A DNA stretch of 64,000 bases from Parvibaculaceae bacterium (GCA_019636015.1 JAHBYJ010000001.1:310001-374000), one strand, 5' to 3'. Shown: positions 39,643-49,316, numbered from the stretch's first letter. Program-made: numbers and translations. Notes: generated by a model from the letters alone, not told the origin.

Positions 39643-40647
39643 TCAGCGCGACGGCACGATGACGATCTTGCCCTTCACCTTGCGGGCCGCCATGTCCTTC
39701 AGCGCCTGCGCCGCTTCCTCGAATTTGTAGGTTTTGGAGACATGCGGCTTGAGCTTGCCCTGCTTGAACCAGGTCATCAGCTCGGCGAGGTTTTCCTGAT
39801 GGCGTTTCGGCTCGCGACCGGTGAAGGCGCCCCAGAACACGCCGACGATCTGGCAGCCCTTGAGGAGCGCGAGATTGAGCGGAATTTTCGGGATCGGACC
39901 GGCGGCAAAGCCGATCACCAGGAAACGGCCTTCCCAGTTCGTCGCGCGGAGCGCAGCTTCCGAGTAATCGCCGCCCACGGGATCGTAGACCACGTCGGCG
40001 CCCTGGCCGCCCGTGAGTTCCTTGATGCGATCGGTCAGCGCCTTCTGTGCGTCCTTGTCGAGCGCACCCGCCGGATAGAGGATCGTCTCATCCGCGCCAT
40101 GTTCCTTGCAGACGGCGAGCTTGTCTTCCGACGAGGCGGCAGCGACCACGCGCGCGCCCATCGCCTTGCCGAGTTCGACGGCGGCAAGGCCGACGCCGCC
40201 CGCGGCGCCGAGCACCAGCAGCGTCTCGCCGGGCTTCAAATTCGCCCGGTCCTTCAGCGCATGATGCGAGGTGCCATAGGTCATGAGAAAGGCGGAGGCC
40301 GTCACGTAATCCATCTCGTCCGGAATCGGCGTCACGCGGGCCTGGTCGAGCGCGATCTCTTCCGAGAAGCCGCCCCAGCCGCAGGAACCGATCACGCGGT
40401 CGCCCACCTTCACCTTGTCGACACCCTCGCCGGTCTTGATCACCTTGCCGGAGACTTCCCCGCCCGGCGAGAAGGGCAGCGGCGGCTTGAACTGGTACTT
40501 GTTCTCGATGATGAGGACGTCCGGGAAATTGACCGCCGCCGCATGGACCTCGAGCACCACCTCGCCTTTTTTGGGTTCCGGGCTCGGCACATCTTCGATG
40601 ACGAGGCTGTCCGGCGGACCGTATTCCTTGCAAAGAACGGCTTTCAT
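39643..40647 (-). CDS. Zinc-independent quinone oxidoreductase (MDR family)
   Basis: A 334-residue NADPH:quinone reductase-like protein. Features are the N-terminal GroES-like domain with PPLPFSPGGEVSGKV, the loop GDRVIGSCGWGGFSEE, and the nucleotide-binding LVLGAAGGVGLAAVELGKAMGA. GGQGADVVYDPVGGDY and KVKGKIVI are typical. No zinc ligands are present. A GGGGAGACGACC lies before the ATG at 40647. It lies 24 bases upstream of the GDSL-like gene. Confidence 0.92.
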   Translation of the reverse strand: MKAVLCKEYGPPDSLVIEDVPSPEPKKGEVVLEVHAAAVNFPDVLIIENKYQFKPPLPFSPGGEVSGKVIKTGEGVDKVKVGDRVIGSCGWGGFSEEIALDQARVTPIPDEMDYVTASAFLMTYGTSHHALKDRANLKPGETLLVLGAAGGVGLAAVELGKAMGARVVAAASSEDKLAVCKEHGADETILYPAGALDKDAQKALTDRIKELTGGQGADVVYDPVGGDYSEAALRATNWEGRFLVIGFAAGPIPKIPLNLALLKGCQIVGVFWGAFTGREPKRHQENLAELMTWFKQGKLKPHVSKTYKFEEAAQALKDMAARKVKGKIVIVPSR

Positions 40648-40944
40648 GGTCGTCTCCCCTTTTTGGTTTGATATGCCGAAAATATCGCTGCCATTCCCTT
40701 AGCACGATGAGGCCGATATTCGCCAGATTGGCGGGGCCCGGGCGGGGCTGCCATGCTTCCGCCACATCGCGCCTCCACATTCGGCTTCGAATCGGGCCCG
40801 GAAATCGGCCCGAAAAGGGGGACTTCCGGGGCTCACCGGCTGGAAATCGGGCCCGCCTGCCGCTAAGGTCAGGCGCGAATCCCGGGCCGGACTTCAGGGG
40901 TCGCCCCGGTCATGAAAAAAGCAGGCTGAGAAGAGTTGGAGAAC

Positions 40945-41508
40945 ATGCCGAGACGTCCGTTTCCTTCCTCGCCGTTCAGAATGACCCTCGCCGCCCTGGC
41001 GCTCACCTTTGCCGTGACCGGTCTTGCCGCCACGGCCTCTGCCCAGGAAGCGCCGAAGCTTCTCGGCCGCTATGACGACTGGTCGGCCTATAGCTACGGC
41101 TCGGGCAATGACCGCATGTGCTACGCCATGACGACGCCGACCAAGATGCAGCCCGCCGGCGCGAGCCGCGGCGACGTCTATTTCATGGTGACGCACCGCC
41201 CCGGCCGCAACACGAAGAACGAAGTGAGCATGCGCGTCGGCTATCCCTTCAAGGATACGAGCCGGCCTTTCGCCCAGATCGGCAGCGACAAGTTCCAGAT
41301 GTTCTCCGGCGTGCAGCAGGGCGGCGAACACCGCTCCTGGGCCTGGCTCGAGAATCCGTCGGACGAGACCAAGATGATCCGCGCGCTCCGCTCCGGCAGC
41401 TCGATGGAAATTCGCGGCACCTCGCAGCGCGACACGCTGACGATCGACACCTATTCGCTCAAGGGCTCGTCGGCCGCGCTCAACAAGATCGACGAGACCT
41501 GCAAGTAA
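40945..41508 (+). CDS. Invasion-associated locus B (IalB) family protein
   Basis: A 187-residue secreted protein. It has a signal peptide with a basic start, a hydrophobic core (MTLAALALTFAVTGLAATASA) and cleavage near residue 34. The mature part has the IalB features YDDWSAYSYGSGNDRMCYAMTTP, YFMVTHRPGRNTKNEVS and a C-terminal DETCK, leaving a possible disulfide. The ATG at 40945 follows TTGGAGAAC; a TTG at 40936 is less likely. IalB was named in Bartonella, but the family is widespread in non-pathogens and its biochemical role is unknown. Confidence 0.9.
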   Translation: MPRRPFPSSPFRMTLAALALTFAVTGLAATASAQEAPKLLGRYDDWSAYSYGSGNDRMCYAMTTPTKMQPAGASRGDVYFMVTHRPGRNTKNEVSMRVGYPFKDTSRPFAQIGSDKFQMFSGVQQGGEHRSWAWLENPSDETKMIRALRSGSSMEIRGTSQRDTLTIDTYSLKGSSAALNKIDETCK

Positions 41509-41516
41509 GGTCCGGC

Positions 41517-41548
41517 AGGGCAGGAATCCGCGGATTCCTGCCCTTTTT
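41517..41548 (+). terminator. Rho-independent terminator after the IalB-like gene
   Basis: Perfect palindrome AGGGCAGGAATCCG / CGGATTCCTGCCCT followed by TTTTT. It begins 9 bases after the stop codon. Confidence 0.9.
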
Positions 41549-41661
41549 GCCGTCCGGTGCGCGCGCCTGTTGGTGCCGCCGGCACGCTTTGTGATAAGAG
41601 AAGCCGAATTCCCCGGTCTTGCCCATGCAGGCCCGGACAGATCGCTTTCAGGTACGGGCTC

Positions 41662-42861
41662 ATGGCCACGCTCGACATCGCACATGAAAAACTCGGCGCT
41701 GCATCGCAGGCGGCGGCGCCCGCGCGCGCGGAGACGAAGCCGAGCCTTGTCGGCCTGACGCGGCCGCAGCTCATGGACGCGCTCAAGGCGGCGGGCTTGC
41801 CCGAGAAACAGCTTCGCATGCGCGCCGGCCAGATCTGGAACGGCCTTTACAAGAGCGGCTTCACCGATTCCACGCGCATGACGACGCTCTCGAAGGAACT
41901 CCGCGAGACGCTTGGCGCGGCTTTCGATATTTCTCGCCTCGAGATCGTCACCGAACAGAAGTCGGTCGACGGCACGCGGAAATGGCTCCTGCGGCTTCCC
42001 TCGGGCGTGCCGGGCGCACCCGGCCCGGAAATCGAGACCGTCTATATCCCCGAAGAAGGCCGCGGCACGCTCTGCGTTTCGTCACAGGTCGGCTGCACGC
42101 TCACCTGCACCTTCTGCCACACCGGCACGCAGAAACTCGTGCGCAACCTCACCGCGGGCGAAATCGTCGGCCAGGTGCTGATTGCGCGCGATGCGCTTGG
42201 CGAATGGCCGGACTCCAACCGCAATTCCGACGACCGCCTCATCACCAATATCGTGATGATGGGCATGGGCGAGCCGCTCTATAATTTCGACAATGTGCGC
42301 GACGCGCTCGACGTGATCTCCGACGGCGAAGGCATTTCGCTCTCGAAGCGCCGCATCACACTCTCGACCTCCGGCGTCGTGCCGATGATCGAAAAGGCGG
42401 GCGCCGATATCGGCTGCATGCTCGCGATCTCACTCCACGCCGTGAACGACGAGACGCGCAACAAGCTTGTGCCCTTGAACAAGAAGTACCCGATCCGCGA
42501 ACTGCTCGATGCCTGCCGGAATTATCCGGGCCTGTCGAACGCGCGGCGCATCACCTTCGAATATGTGATGCTGAAAGGCGTGAACGATTCGATCGAGGAT
42601 GCGAAGGAACTCGTGCGGCTCCTGAAAGGCATCCCGGCGAAGATCAACCTGATCCCCTTCAATCCCTGGCCGGGCTCGCCTTACGAGTGCTCCGACTGGG
42701 CGCAGATCGAGAAATTCGCCGACTTTATCAACCGTGCCGGCTATGCGAGCCCCGTCCGCACCCCGCGCGGCCGCGACATCATGGCCGCCTGCGGACAATT
42801 GAAAAGTGAGACGGTGAAGAAACGCGCGAGCGAGCGGTTCAGGGAAGACGCGGAGGCCTGA
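41662..42861 (+). CDS. rlmN: 23S rRNA/tRNA adenine-C2 methyltransferase
   Basis: Radical-SAM enzyme that methylates A2503 of 23S rRNA and A37 of some tRNAs. The 399-residue product has CTLTCTFC at 145-152, the MGMGEPLYN motif, and the methyl-carrying Cys377 in AACGQL. ATG 41662 gives an N-terminus of the family's usual length; the frame remains open further upstream without similarity. The N-terminal 25 residues are Ala-rich and variable. Confidence 0.95.
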   Translation: MATLDIAHEKLGAASQAAAPARAETKPSLVGLTRPQLMDALKAAGLPEKQLRMRAGQIWNGLYKSGFTDSTRMTTLSKELRETLGAAFDISRLEIVTEQKSVDGTRKWLLRLPSGVPGAPGPEIETVYIPEEGRGTLCVSSQVGCTLTCTFCHTGTQKLVRNLTAGEIVGQVLIARDALGEWPDSNRNSDDRLITNIVMMGMGEPLYNFDNVRDALDVISDGEGISLSKRRITLSTSGVVPMIEKAGADIGCMLAISLHAVNDETRNKLVPLNKKYPIRELLDACRNYPGLSNARRITFEYVMLKGVNDSIEDAKELVRLLKGIPAKINLIPFNPWPGSPYECSDWAQIEKFADFINRAGYASPVRTPRGRDIMAACGQLKSETVKKRASERFREDAEA

Positions 42862-42864
42862 CGC

Positions 42865-43332
42865 ATGCAGGTGTGGCGCATGATGAGGGGCTATCTCGCC
42901 GCTTGTGCCGCAGCAGCCATTACCGTCTCGATCCTCACAGCAATCGTCATCGCAGCTACCGAATCCGACTCCCAGATTATTCTTGCGATAGTCGCGATGT
43001 TGATTGGCGTACCAATGAGTTTTGCGATTACATTGATCGCCGCCATGCCCGGCGCCATTGTCATCGTCGTCATCGCGCGCATTGCCGGGTTCAGCAGCTG
43101 GACGTACTACGTCACGGGCGGCATCTTGAATGCATTGCTCGTTGTCATCAGGATTGCAATAAGCAGCGACAACGGCGTTCTCTCCGTCACCGATATGTCT
43201 ACATATATTTCGCTTGTTCCCGCCACCCTTATGGGATTCGTGGCTGGCCTCACCTACTGGCATGTAGCCGTTCGTGAGCGCGGGACGGCGAGCGGGGAAG
43301 CACCCAAATCGGGAGGCTGGGGCACCGCATGA
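42865..43332 (+). CDS. Hypothetical inner-membrane protein
   Basis: A 155-residue protein with four predicted transmembrane helices (ITVSILTAIVIAAT, IILAIVAMLIGVPMSFAITLIAAMPGAIVIVVIARI, YVTGGILNALLVVIRI, YISLVPATLMGFVAGLTYW). No family is recognised. Codon use is visibly more AT-rich than the neighbours, especially between 42950 and 43220. It begins 3 bases after rlmN and overlaps the next gene by 4 bases, so it is probably expressed despite the odd composition. Confidence 0.7.
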   Translation: MQVWRMMRGYLAACAAAAITVSILTAIVIAATESDSQIILAIVAMLIGVPMSFAITLIAAMPGAIVIVVIARIAGFSSWTYYVTGGILNALLVVIRIAISSDNGVLSVTDMSTYISLVPATLMGFVAGLTYWHVAVRERGTASGEAPKSGGWGTA

Positions 43333-43655
43333 AAGCCGCCATCTACCGCTGGCGCGTGAAGCCGGAAGATGAAGCCTACTTCGCGCGGCGCTGGCACGAG
43401 ATCACCGAAGATATCATGGCGCGGCATGGCGGCGGCGGATCGCGGCTGCACCGCGCGGAAAATGGGGACTTCGTCGCCTATGCGCGCTGGCCCTCGAAGG
43501 AAGCGCGTGACAAGGCCTTCGCCGATTACTCGAAAGATCCCGGCCGCGCCATTCCGCAGCGCGAGGGCAAGGCGGAACTCATCGAGGAAATCTGGCTCGA
43601 TGTGCTGGACGATCTGCTGATCCCGGAAACCGAACTGCCCGGCCGCTTCAAATAA
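43329..43655 (+). CDS. Antibiotic biosynthesis monooxygenase (ABM)-like protein
   Basis: A 108-residue dimeric ferredoxin-like domain candidate. MKAAIYRWRVKPEDEAYFARRWHEITEDIM and FVAYARWPSKEARDKAFADY follow the ABM pattern of a strand, helix and strand with conserved Trp. Members include heme-degrading and quinol monooxygenases as well as proteins without known activity. It overlaps the membrane protein gene at ATGA and is convergent with the NmrA-like gene. Confidence 0.75.
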   Translation: MKAAIYRWRVKPEDEAYFARRWHEITEDIMARHGGGGSRLHRAENGDFVAYARWPSKEARDKAFADYSKDPGRAIPQREGKAELIEEIWLDVLDDLLIPETELPGRFK

Positions 43656-43656
43656 T

Positions 43657-44628
43657 CTATGGCTTGCGCGGCGCCTGCCGGTCTTCCGCGGCGAACCTCT
43701 CTCTCAACCCTCGCCAGTCGACCGACGCCACCCATTGCGCCATGCCGGTCGTCTCCGGCAGATATTTGCGCACAAGCGCCATGTCGGCGTTCCAACCGCC
43801 GGACGGTGTGGACCTGTTCCAGGCAAGCTGCGGCACGAGCGATGGCCCGATGCGCAACTGCCCGACCGCGCCTGCCTTCTCCGCGCCCTCGGCGAATTGT
43901 CCCAACAGGTCGAGGTCGACTTCCTGGTAGACGACATCGCGGCCGATGACGCGTCCGATCTCGGCGGCGAGATCCTTGAGAGTGCAGATATCGCTCGCAA
44001 GCTCCAGCGAAAGGCCGATGAAGCGTTCCGGATCGGCAAAGGCCGCGGCGGCAAATGCAGCCTCGTCCTCGACCGCGACAAGCTGGAACGGCCGTTCGCC
44101 GGGAAACGGAAACTGCAGCACGCCCCGCTCGAAAAGACCGGCTATGGCGCGCGGCGTGACGAAATTCTCGAAGAAGCTCACCGGGCGAATGACGGTGTGA
44201 GGCAAACCGATGGCGGCGAGATGCCGTTCGATCTCGGCCTTGCTGTCGAAATGCCGGATGCCGAGCCCGGCCGTGCGGTCGGTGCCGCCGACCGAGGCAT
44301 AGACGAAATGGCGGACGCCCGCCGCCAGCGCCGCATCGGCGATGTTCTTTCCCTGCCGGACTTCGGCCTCGAACCCGTGTTCCCAGAAATCCTGCACGCT
44401 GAAGATGCCATGCGCGCCGCTACAGGCCGCCCGCAACGAAGTTTCGTCCATCAGATCGGCGCGCAACACTTCTGCTCCAAGGTCCGCAAGCGCGACGGCG
44501 ACCGCGCTGTCCGGATTGCGCGTCAGCGCGCGCACATGCCAGCCATCGCGCAGCAGGCGCCGCGCCACCGCGCCGCCCTGCTGCCCCGTCGCGCCCGCGA
44601 CGGCGATCTTCCCCTTGCCCGTTCTCAT
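43657..44628 (-). CDS. NmrA/NAD(P)-binding family protein
   Basis: A 323-residue atypical SDR. The N-terminal GATGQQGGAVARRLL is the NmrA-type nucleotide-binding motif. VLRADLMDETSLRAACSGAHGIFSVQDFWE and FVYASVGGTDRT follow. The YxxxK catalytic pair is not evident; instead HFDSKAEIERHL is present, as in NmrA-like sensor or reductase proteins. Its start overlaps the alpha/beta hydrolase stop by 4 bases, so the two form an operon. The substrate is unknown. Confidence 0.88.
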   Translation of the reverse strand: MRTGKGKIAVAGATGQQGGAVARRLLRDGWHVRALTRNPDSAVAVALADLGAEVLRADLMDETSLRAACSGAHGIFSVQDFWEHGFEAEVRQGKNIADAALAAGVRHFVYASVGGTDRTAGLGIRHFDSKAEIERHLAAIGLPHTVIRPVSFFENFVTPRAIAGLFERGVLQFPFPGERPFQLVAVEDEAAFAAAAFADPERFIGLSLELASDICTLKDLAAEIGRVIGRDVVYQEVDLDLLGQFAEGAEKAGAVGQLRIGPSLVPQLAWNRSTPSGGWNADMALVRKYLPETTGMAQWVASVDWRGLRERFAAEDRQAPRKP

Positions 44629-45380
44629 GCGGCTGCCTCGAGAATGAGCCGCGCGGTTTCTTCGGGCTTCAGAACCATCGTGTCGTGGCCGCAGGCGATT
44701 TCGCGGCAGGTCCAGTCGCCGCCCTTGCGCGCCTCATCCGCATGAAGCGTGTATCCCATCAGCGCCGTCGGCGGCTCGGTGCAGACGATATAGGTCTTGG
44801 CGATACCGCCGGTGCCGCCATTCACAAAGCGCACAGGCTCGAGCCAGCTTTGCACCGGATGCGGCGTCAGCCGCCGGCGCAGCCAGTCCGCCAGTTCCGT
44901 GTTGGCCGGATCGACGCCGACGACTTCGGGCGGCATGGCCGGAATCCAAACCCCGTCCGGCGCAAGCCCGCGAAATGCCTCCCGCATCCGCTCGATACTT
45001 TCGGGCGCGGCGCCGGGAATTCGCGATGCAAAATCATCGCCATCCTCCGGCACCGCGGCATCGATATAGACGATGCGCGCGATGCGATCCTTCAGGCGGT
45101 CCGCGACCGAGGTCACCACCATGCCGCCATAGGAATGGCCGACCAGCGTCACATGCCGAAGCTCATGCGCCTCGATGACGCGAACGATATCCTCGATATG
45201 CGTTGCAAGTCCGGGCACGGGATCGGCGAGATGCGCCCTGTCGCTGAGGCCGGTCAGTGTCGGCGTGAAAACACGATGTCCCGCCGCTTCCAGATGCGGC
45301 CGCACAAGGTCCCAGCACCATCCTCCATGCCATGCGCCATGAACGAGTACGATGGGCGATTTCCTGTCGAGGTCGGGCAC
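44625..45380 (-). CDS. Alpha/beta hydrolase (methyl esterase-like)
   Basis: A 251-residue hydrolase. The fold markers are IVLVHGAWHGGWCWD (oxyanion region), VGHSYGGMV with the nucleophile serine and ACGHDTMVLKPEE with the catalytic histidine. This subgroup resembles plant methylesterase and HNL-type enzymes. GTG 45380 is chosen because AAGGA stands in front and the family begins there. An upstream ATG at 45467 would add 29 basic residues and has a more distant GGAG. It is cotranscribed with the NmrA-like gene. Confidence 0.88.
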   Translation of the reverse strand: MPDLDRKSPIVLVHGAWHGGWCWDLVRPHLEAAGHRVFTPTLTGLSDRAHLADPVPGLATHIEDIVRVIEAHELRHVTLVGHSYGGMVVTSVADRLKDRIARIVYIDAAVPEDGDDFASRIPGAAPESIERMREAFRGLAPDGVWIPAMPPEVVGVDPANTELADWLRRRLTPHPVQSWLEPVRFVNGGTGGIAKTYIVCTEPPTALMGYTLHADEARKGGDWTCREIACGHDTMVLKPEETARLILEAAA

Positions 45381-45574
45381 CTGCTTTTCCTTTCGGCCGA
45401 GCTTGGATTTCGTGCCGGCCGCGGTGGCCTTCGGGCGCCTCGGGAAGACGAGAGAAAGCAGGCGCATCGGCACGAATATCTCCGTTGCTTGATAGGCAGC
45501 GGAGATCGTGCGCCTGTGCGCGAACTGCAAGATTGTGCCGCGCTTGTCCCGCGCGAATTGGCCGATTGGCCCCT

Positions 45575-46162
45575 TTAGCGCCTCGCCCAGGCGAGCGCCG
45601 CTTCGAGCCGGTCGTTCCCCCAGAAAAGCTCATCGCCCACGATGAAGCTCGGCGCGCCGAAAATGCCCTTCGCAATCGCCGCGTCGGTCTGTGTCTTGAG
45701 CCTCTCCTTGTTCTCCGGCGCATTCGACCGCGCGATCAGCGCCGCAGCATCGAGAGAGAGGGAGGTGAGAATTTCCGCGAGTACGCTTTCGTCGGAAATA
45801 TCCTTCTGCTCGGCGAAGTTCGCGAGATAGACGCGCCGCGTGAATTCTGGACCCCAGGCCTCGTCCTGCCCGAGCAGCGCGAGCCGCGCCGCCTTCAAAC
45901 CGTTCTGCGGGAAGCGCAAGGGCTCCTTCAGCGTGAGCCCATCCGCCTCGCAGATGCGCGCCATGTCGCGCCACATATATTTGCCTTTGGCGGGATAGAT
46001 ATTGAAGGGACTGTCGTTCCAGCCTTGTGCCCCGAAGATCGGTCCGAGCAGAAAGGGACGCCAGCGCAACTCGACGCCCGCCGCCCTTGCGGTACGTTCG
46101 GCGCGCATCGCCGCCGGCCAGGAATAGGTGCTCGCGAACTCGTACCAGAACTCCACTTCCAT
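45575..46162 (-). CDS. 2-hydroxychromene-2-carboxylate isomerase family protein
   Basis: A 195-residue GST-kappa/DsbA-like protein. MEVEFWYEFASTYSW is the characteristic start, with Ser in place of the DsbA cysteine. Further features are RWRPFLLGPIF and the C-terminal GIFGAPSFIVGDELFWGNDRLE. The family isomerises hydroxychromene carboxylates with glutathione in naphthalene degradation, but many members act on unknown substrates. GGGGAGGG precedes ATG 46162. It lies 194 bases upstream of the hydrolase gene. Confidence 0.9.
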   Translation of the reverse strand: MEVEFWYEFASTYSWPAAMRAERTARAAGVELRWRPFLLGPIFGAQGWNDSPFNIYPAKGKYMWRDMARICEADGLTLKEPLRFPQNGLKAARLALLGQDEAWGPEFTRRVYLANFAEQKDISDESVLAEILTSLSLDAAALIARSNAPENKERLKTQTDAAIAKGIFGAPSFIVGDELFWGNDRLEAALAWARR

Positions 46163-46249
46163 GGCGCCCTCCCCCTGTCGATGCACCGTTCTACACGCGC
46201 CGCGCCGCCACCCGCCAGAGCCAATCCGCGCAATGGACCTTGCAGGCCC

Positions 46250-47170
46250 TCACACCCTCGTCTCCGCATCGAGCTTCAGCGTCTCCGCGATGCCGCGGAT
46301 CAGTGCGATGTCCTCGACGAAGCGGCGGATATGATCGCTGCCGCGCAGGTCCTTCCAGACGGCGGGTTGAGAGAAATAACCGCGCCGCCCGTCGATTGCG
46401 AGAAGCAGGTCTTCGCCCTCGAAGGCCGCTTGTATCGGCTCGCCCGTCACTTGCTTCAGCGCCACCAGACGCTCCATGAAGGCGGGGGTGAGCAGATAGC
46501 GCGCCTCCACCTGATCGCTCGAAAACACCTCGAAGAGTTTCTCGAATTGCGGGTCTTCGAGGCGGACGCGCTCACCCGGGACGCCTGCATGACCGAGCGC
46601 ATTCAGAAGCCCCTGATCGCCGCGCAGGATAGTGCGGCCCGAAAACCGTTTCGGAAAACGGTAGCGCGCCACGAGCCCGCGAAAGACAAGCTCGTAATCG
46701 TCCTGCTTGTCGCGCTTCACCCGCCTTTCGAGAAAGGCCTCGGCAAGCTCGAAGGGAACGCCGCCCGCCTCGCCCGCGACATGGTCTTCCAGCGTCTTGC
46801 GGCTGTATCCGGGAAGCAAATGGCAGCGCTCGAACGGCTCGAGGAAATCGGCCGGCGCCGCCGGCGCATAGCGATAGCCGAAATGACCGAAAATCTTTGC
46901 CGACAATTCCTCGGCGAATTGCCGGCCCCATGTCATGAGCGCGGTGAATTGCAGCAAGCCGATGATGATGACCGCTGCGGAAGCGAACAGCGCGAACCCG
47001 CGCATGTCCTCATCCGCAATGCCGGTGGAAAACGCAAAGCCTGCAAGCCCCGCTCCGACGATCGGCGCCGCCCGCCGGAAAGCGCACTTTGCGACAAGCT
47101 TTCGCTCCGCTTCCTTCGCCTCGATGAAGGGTGCGATCTCGCTTTCGTAGAAGGCGTCGAAGCCTTGCAC
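46250..47170 (-). CDS. DUF3137 family membrane protein
   Basis: A 306-residue protein with two transmembrane helices near the N-terminus (IVGAGLAGFAFSTGIA and GFALFASAAVIIIGLLQFTALM) and a long cytoplasmic part. YRYAPAAPADFLEPF and SGRTILRGDQGLLN fit DUF3137 proteins. The gene follows the LemA gene by 7 bases, a common pairing of these families. Function is unknown. Confidence 0.8.
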   Translation of the reverse strand: MQGFDAFYESEIAPFIEAKEAERKLVAKCAFRRAAPIVGAGLAGFAFSTGIADEDMRGFALFASAAVIIIGLLQFTALMTWGRQFAEELSAKIFGHFGYRYAPAAPADFLEPFERCHLLPGYSRKTLEDHVAGEAGGVPFELAEAFLERRVKRDKQDDYELVFRGLVARYRFPKRFSGRTILRGDQGLLNALGHAGVPGERVRLEDPQFEKLFEVFSSDQVEARYLLTPAFMERLVALKQVTGEPIQAAFEGEDLLLAIDGRRGYFSQPAVWKDLRGSDHIRRFVEDIALIRGIAETLKLDAETRV

Positions 47171-47177
47171 GGCTGCC

Positions 47178-47759
47178 TCAGCCCATCAGCTTGCTGACGC
47201 TCACGGGCTCGCGCGCCGCCGCGTCTTCCACCTCATAGAAGGGGAAGGGCTGCACATTGGCGATCCGCGCGACGATGGAGCCCGGGAAAATCTCCACCGC
47301 ATTGTTAAGCCGCGTCACCGCCGAATTGTAGAAGCGCCGGGCAGCCGCGATATTGCCTTCCACTTCCTCGAATGTCGCCTGCGCCCGCGTCACCGTTTCG
47401 GCGGAGCGGAGCTCGGGATAATTCTCGGCGACCGCAAAGAGCCGCATCATGCCCGTTTCGAGCGCGCGCGAAGCTTCGAGATGGGCGGCAACCACCGCCG
47501 GGTCGTCCTTCGCGTAAGGTGCCGCCACCTTCGCCCGGAGCGCCGTCAGCCCTTCCAGCAGCTCGCGCTCATGCGTCATGAATTTCTGCGCCAGCGCCAC
47601 GATATTGGGCAGGAGATCGAACCGCTTGCGAAGTTGCACATCGATCGAGCCCATCGCCTCGCGCACCTCGTTCCGCCGCGTGATGAGGCTCACATACCAG
47701 GCATAGCCGCCGGCAATGGCGAGCCCGAGAAGAATGAGCAGGATGGTCGACGCTTGCAT
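47178..47759 (-). CDS. LemA family protein
   Basis: A 193-residue membrane-anchored coiled-coil protein. The N-terminal helix TILLILLGLAIAGGYAWYV is followed by RRNEVREAMGSIDVQLRKRFDLLPNIVALAQKF, the LemA signature. AENYPELRSAETVTRAQATFEEVEGNIAAARRFYN is the second signature. The C-terminal 15 residues differ from the usual. It is paired with the DUF3137 gene. LemA proteins are implicated in envelope stress and secretion, but the mechanism is not established. Confidence 0.92.
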   Translation of the reverse strand: MQASTILLILLGLAIAGGYAWYVSLITRRNEVREAMGSIDVQLRKRFDLLPNIVALAQKFMTHERELLEGLTALRAKVAAPYAKDDPAVVAAHLEASRALETGMMRLFAVAENYPELRSAETVTRAQATFEEVEGNIAAARRFYNSAVTRLNNAVEIFPGSIVARIANVQPFPFYEVEDAAAREPVSVSKLMG

Positions 47760-47838
47760 GGGAGCCCCCGAATTGGCCTGACAGCGCTTCATTATGGCAG
47801 GCAATTCCGTATTCGTCGCTATTTCCGGGGCGGGTCCT

Positions 47839-48444
47839 TCAGTCCGGGGGAAGCCCGGCCGCCCGCAGCACGAAGGACCAGATTTCCTGCTGCGCCTGTG
47901 CAAGCGGCAAGGGCGGGCGTGCGGAAAGCGCGTGATTGATGCCCGCCGTGACGCCGCCCAGGATCATCGAGACGAGAAGCGCGGGATCGAGCGACATGTC
48001 GATCTCACCCGCCCTTTGCGCTTCGGCAATGTTGCGCGCGCCGAGAAGATTGAGCCTGCGCCGCCGCTCCCGCTCCTCGGAAGCAAAGCCCGGGTCGGCG
48101 CGCACCACATCCACCACCAGCGGCGCCACCGGGTCTTCATACACGAGGCGCACGAATTCCTGCGTGCGCGCCCTTTCGCGCTCCCGCCAGCTTGCCCCCT
48201 CATAGGGGATCGCAAGCACCGCCTCGTCGAGCCGTTCGTAGAAATCCTTCACGACGGCATTGAGCAGACCTGCCTTGTTGCCGAAGTGATAATAGGCAAG
48301 TCCTTCGGAGACGCCCGCGCGCTTTGCGACCTCGGTCATTTCGAGATCGCCCGCACCGTCGAGCAGTTCGCGCCGCGCCGCGTCGACGATCAGGCGCCGC
48401 GCCTCCCGCGGGGAACGGCGCTTCCGTGCTTTCGTTTCGCTCAC
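47839..48444 (-). CDS. TetR family transcriptional regulator
   Basis: A 201-residue regulator. The helix-turn-helix is EMTEVAKRAGVSEGLAYYHFGNKAGLLNAVV, near residues 32-62, with the TetR-type YYHFGNK core. The C-terminal ligand domain is helical, without recognised ligand family. It starts at GTG 48444, overlapping the phytanoyl dioxygenase stop by 4 bases, so the two are cotranscribed. The palindrome before that operon is the probable operator, implying autoregulation. Confidence 0.9.
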   Translation of the reverse strand: MSETKARKRRSPREARRLIVDAARRELLDGAGDLEMTEVAKRAGVSEGLAYYHFGNKAGLLNAVVKDFYERLDEAVLAIPYEGASWRERERARTQEFVRLVYEDPVAPLVVDVVRADPGFASEERERRRRLNLLGARNIAEAQRAGEIDMSLDPALLVSMILGGVTAGINHALSARPPLPLAQAQQEIWSFVLRAAGLPPD

Positions 48445-49316
48445 GAGACGCCTGCTTCGTCGAGCAGACGTTTCGGATGCATGCCGTTCACCATGCCCAT
48501 GAAGGGCGGATAGATGCTGTAGCCAAGCATCCGCCGCATATCTTCCGACACGGATTTCACCGTCTCCGGAGAGAGCGACAGGAAATAGTTTTCCTGCGTC
48601 CGCAGCCAGGGCTCGCAATACTGGCAGGTGACGGCAAGGCGCGGCGCGGCGGAAAGATTTGCGCCCCCGCCATGCCACAGCGTACCCGGATAGAAAACGA
48701 CGGAGCCTGCCGGCATCACCGCCTTGATCTTTCTGTCGTCCTCGCCGGGCATCCGCCCGTCCGGCCAGACATGGCTGCCCGGCACCACCACGGTCGCGCC
48801 GTTCTCTTCCGTGAAGTCGTCGATCGCCCAGACGGTCGCCGCCCCGAGCGGCGGGCGGGGGCGCGGCACACGGTAGAAACCGTCATCCGCGTGCAGATAT
48901 TGCGCCGCTTCGCCCGGCATGATGTTGATCGCCTGGCACTGCGACAGGAGATAGTTCGGCAGGAAGATGCGGTCGAGCAGCGCGAGGATGCGCGGATGCT
49001 CGATCAGCGGGTCGGTGGCGCGCGTCTTTTCGGGCACGGCATAGAGGCGCTGCGTCTTATGCCCCTCGAAAGCGTTGCGCCCCGTATGGCCGAGCAGCGG
49101 CGCGAGCGCCGCCTTTATCTCCGCGATCTCGGCCTCGCCAAGCAGCGATTCGATGATGACATAGCCGTCCCGCTCAAGCGCCCGCATATCCGCCTCGACA
49201 AGCGCGGGATCGACCCGCGCGGCTGCCTCGCTGCGGCTTGCCTTGTGGGTGCCGGCAAGGTCGGAGCCGAGCGCCGCCAGCGTCTCGACCTCGGGAAAGA
49301 GCTTCTCTGCGGACAT
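48441..49316 (-). CDS. Phytanoyl-CoA dioxygenase (PhyH) family protein
   Basis: A 291-residue Fe(II)/2-oxoglutarate dioxygenase-fold protein. The metal ligands appear as His142 and Asp144 in LHADDGFYR and His215 in LWHGGGANLS. GSHVWPDG lies before the last histidine as usual. Substrates of bacterial PhyH proteins vary and this one is unknown; a hydrophobic or aliphatic compound sensed by the partner TetR is plausible. GGAG precedes the ATG at 49316. Confidence 0.9.
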   Translation of the reverse strand: MSAEKLFPEVETLAALGSDLAGTHKASRSEAAARVDPALVEADMRALERDGYVIIESLLGEAEIAEIKAALAPLLGHTGRNAFEGHKTQRLYAVPEKTRATDPLIEHPRILALLDRIFLPNYLLSQCQAINIMPGEAAQYLHADDGFYRVPRPRPPLGAATVWAIDDFTEENGATVVVPGSHVWPDGRMPGEDDRKIKAVMPAGSVVFYPGTLWHGGGANLSAAPRLAVTCQYCEPWLRTQENYFLSLSPETVKSVSEDMRRMLGYSIYPPFMGMVNGMHPKRLLDEAGVS

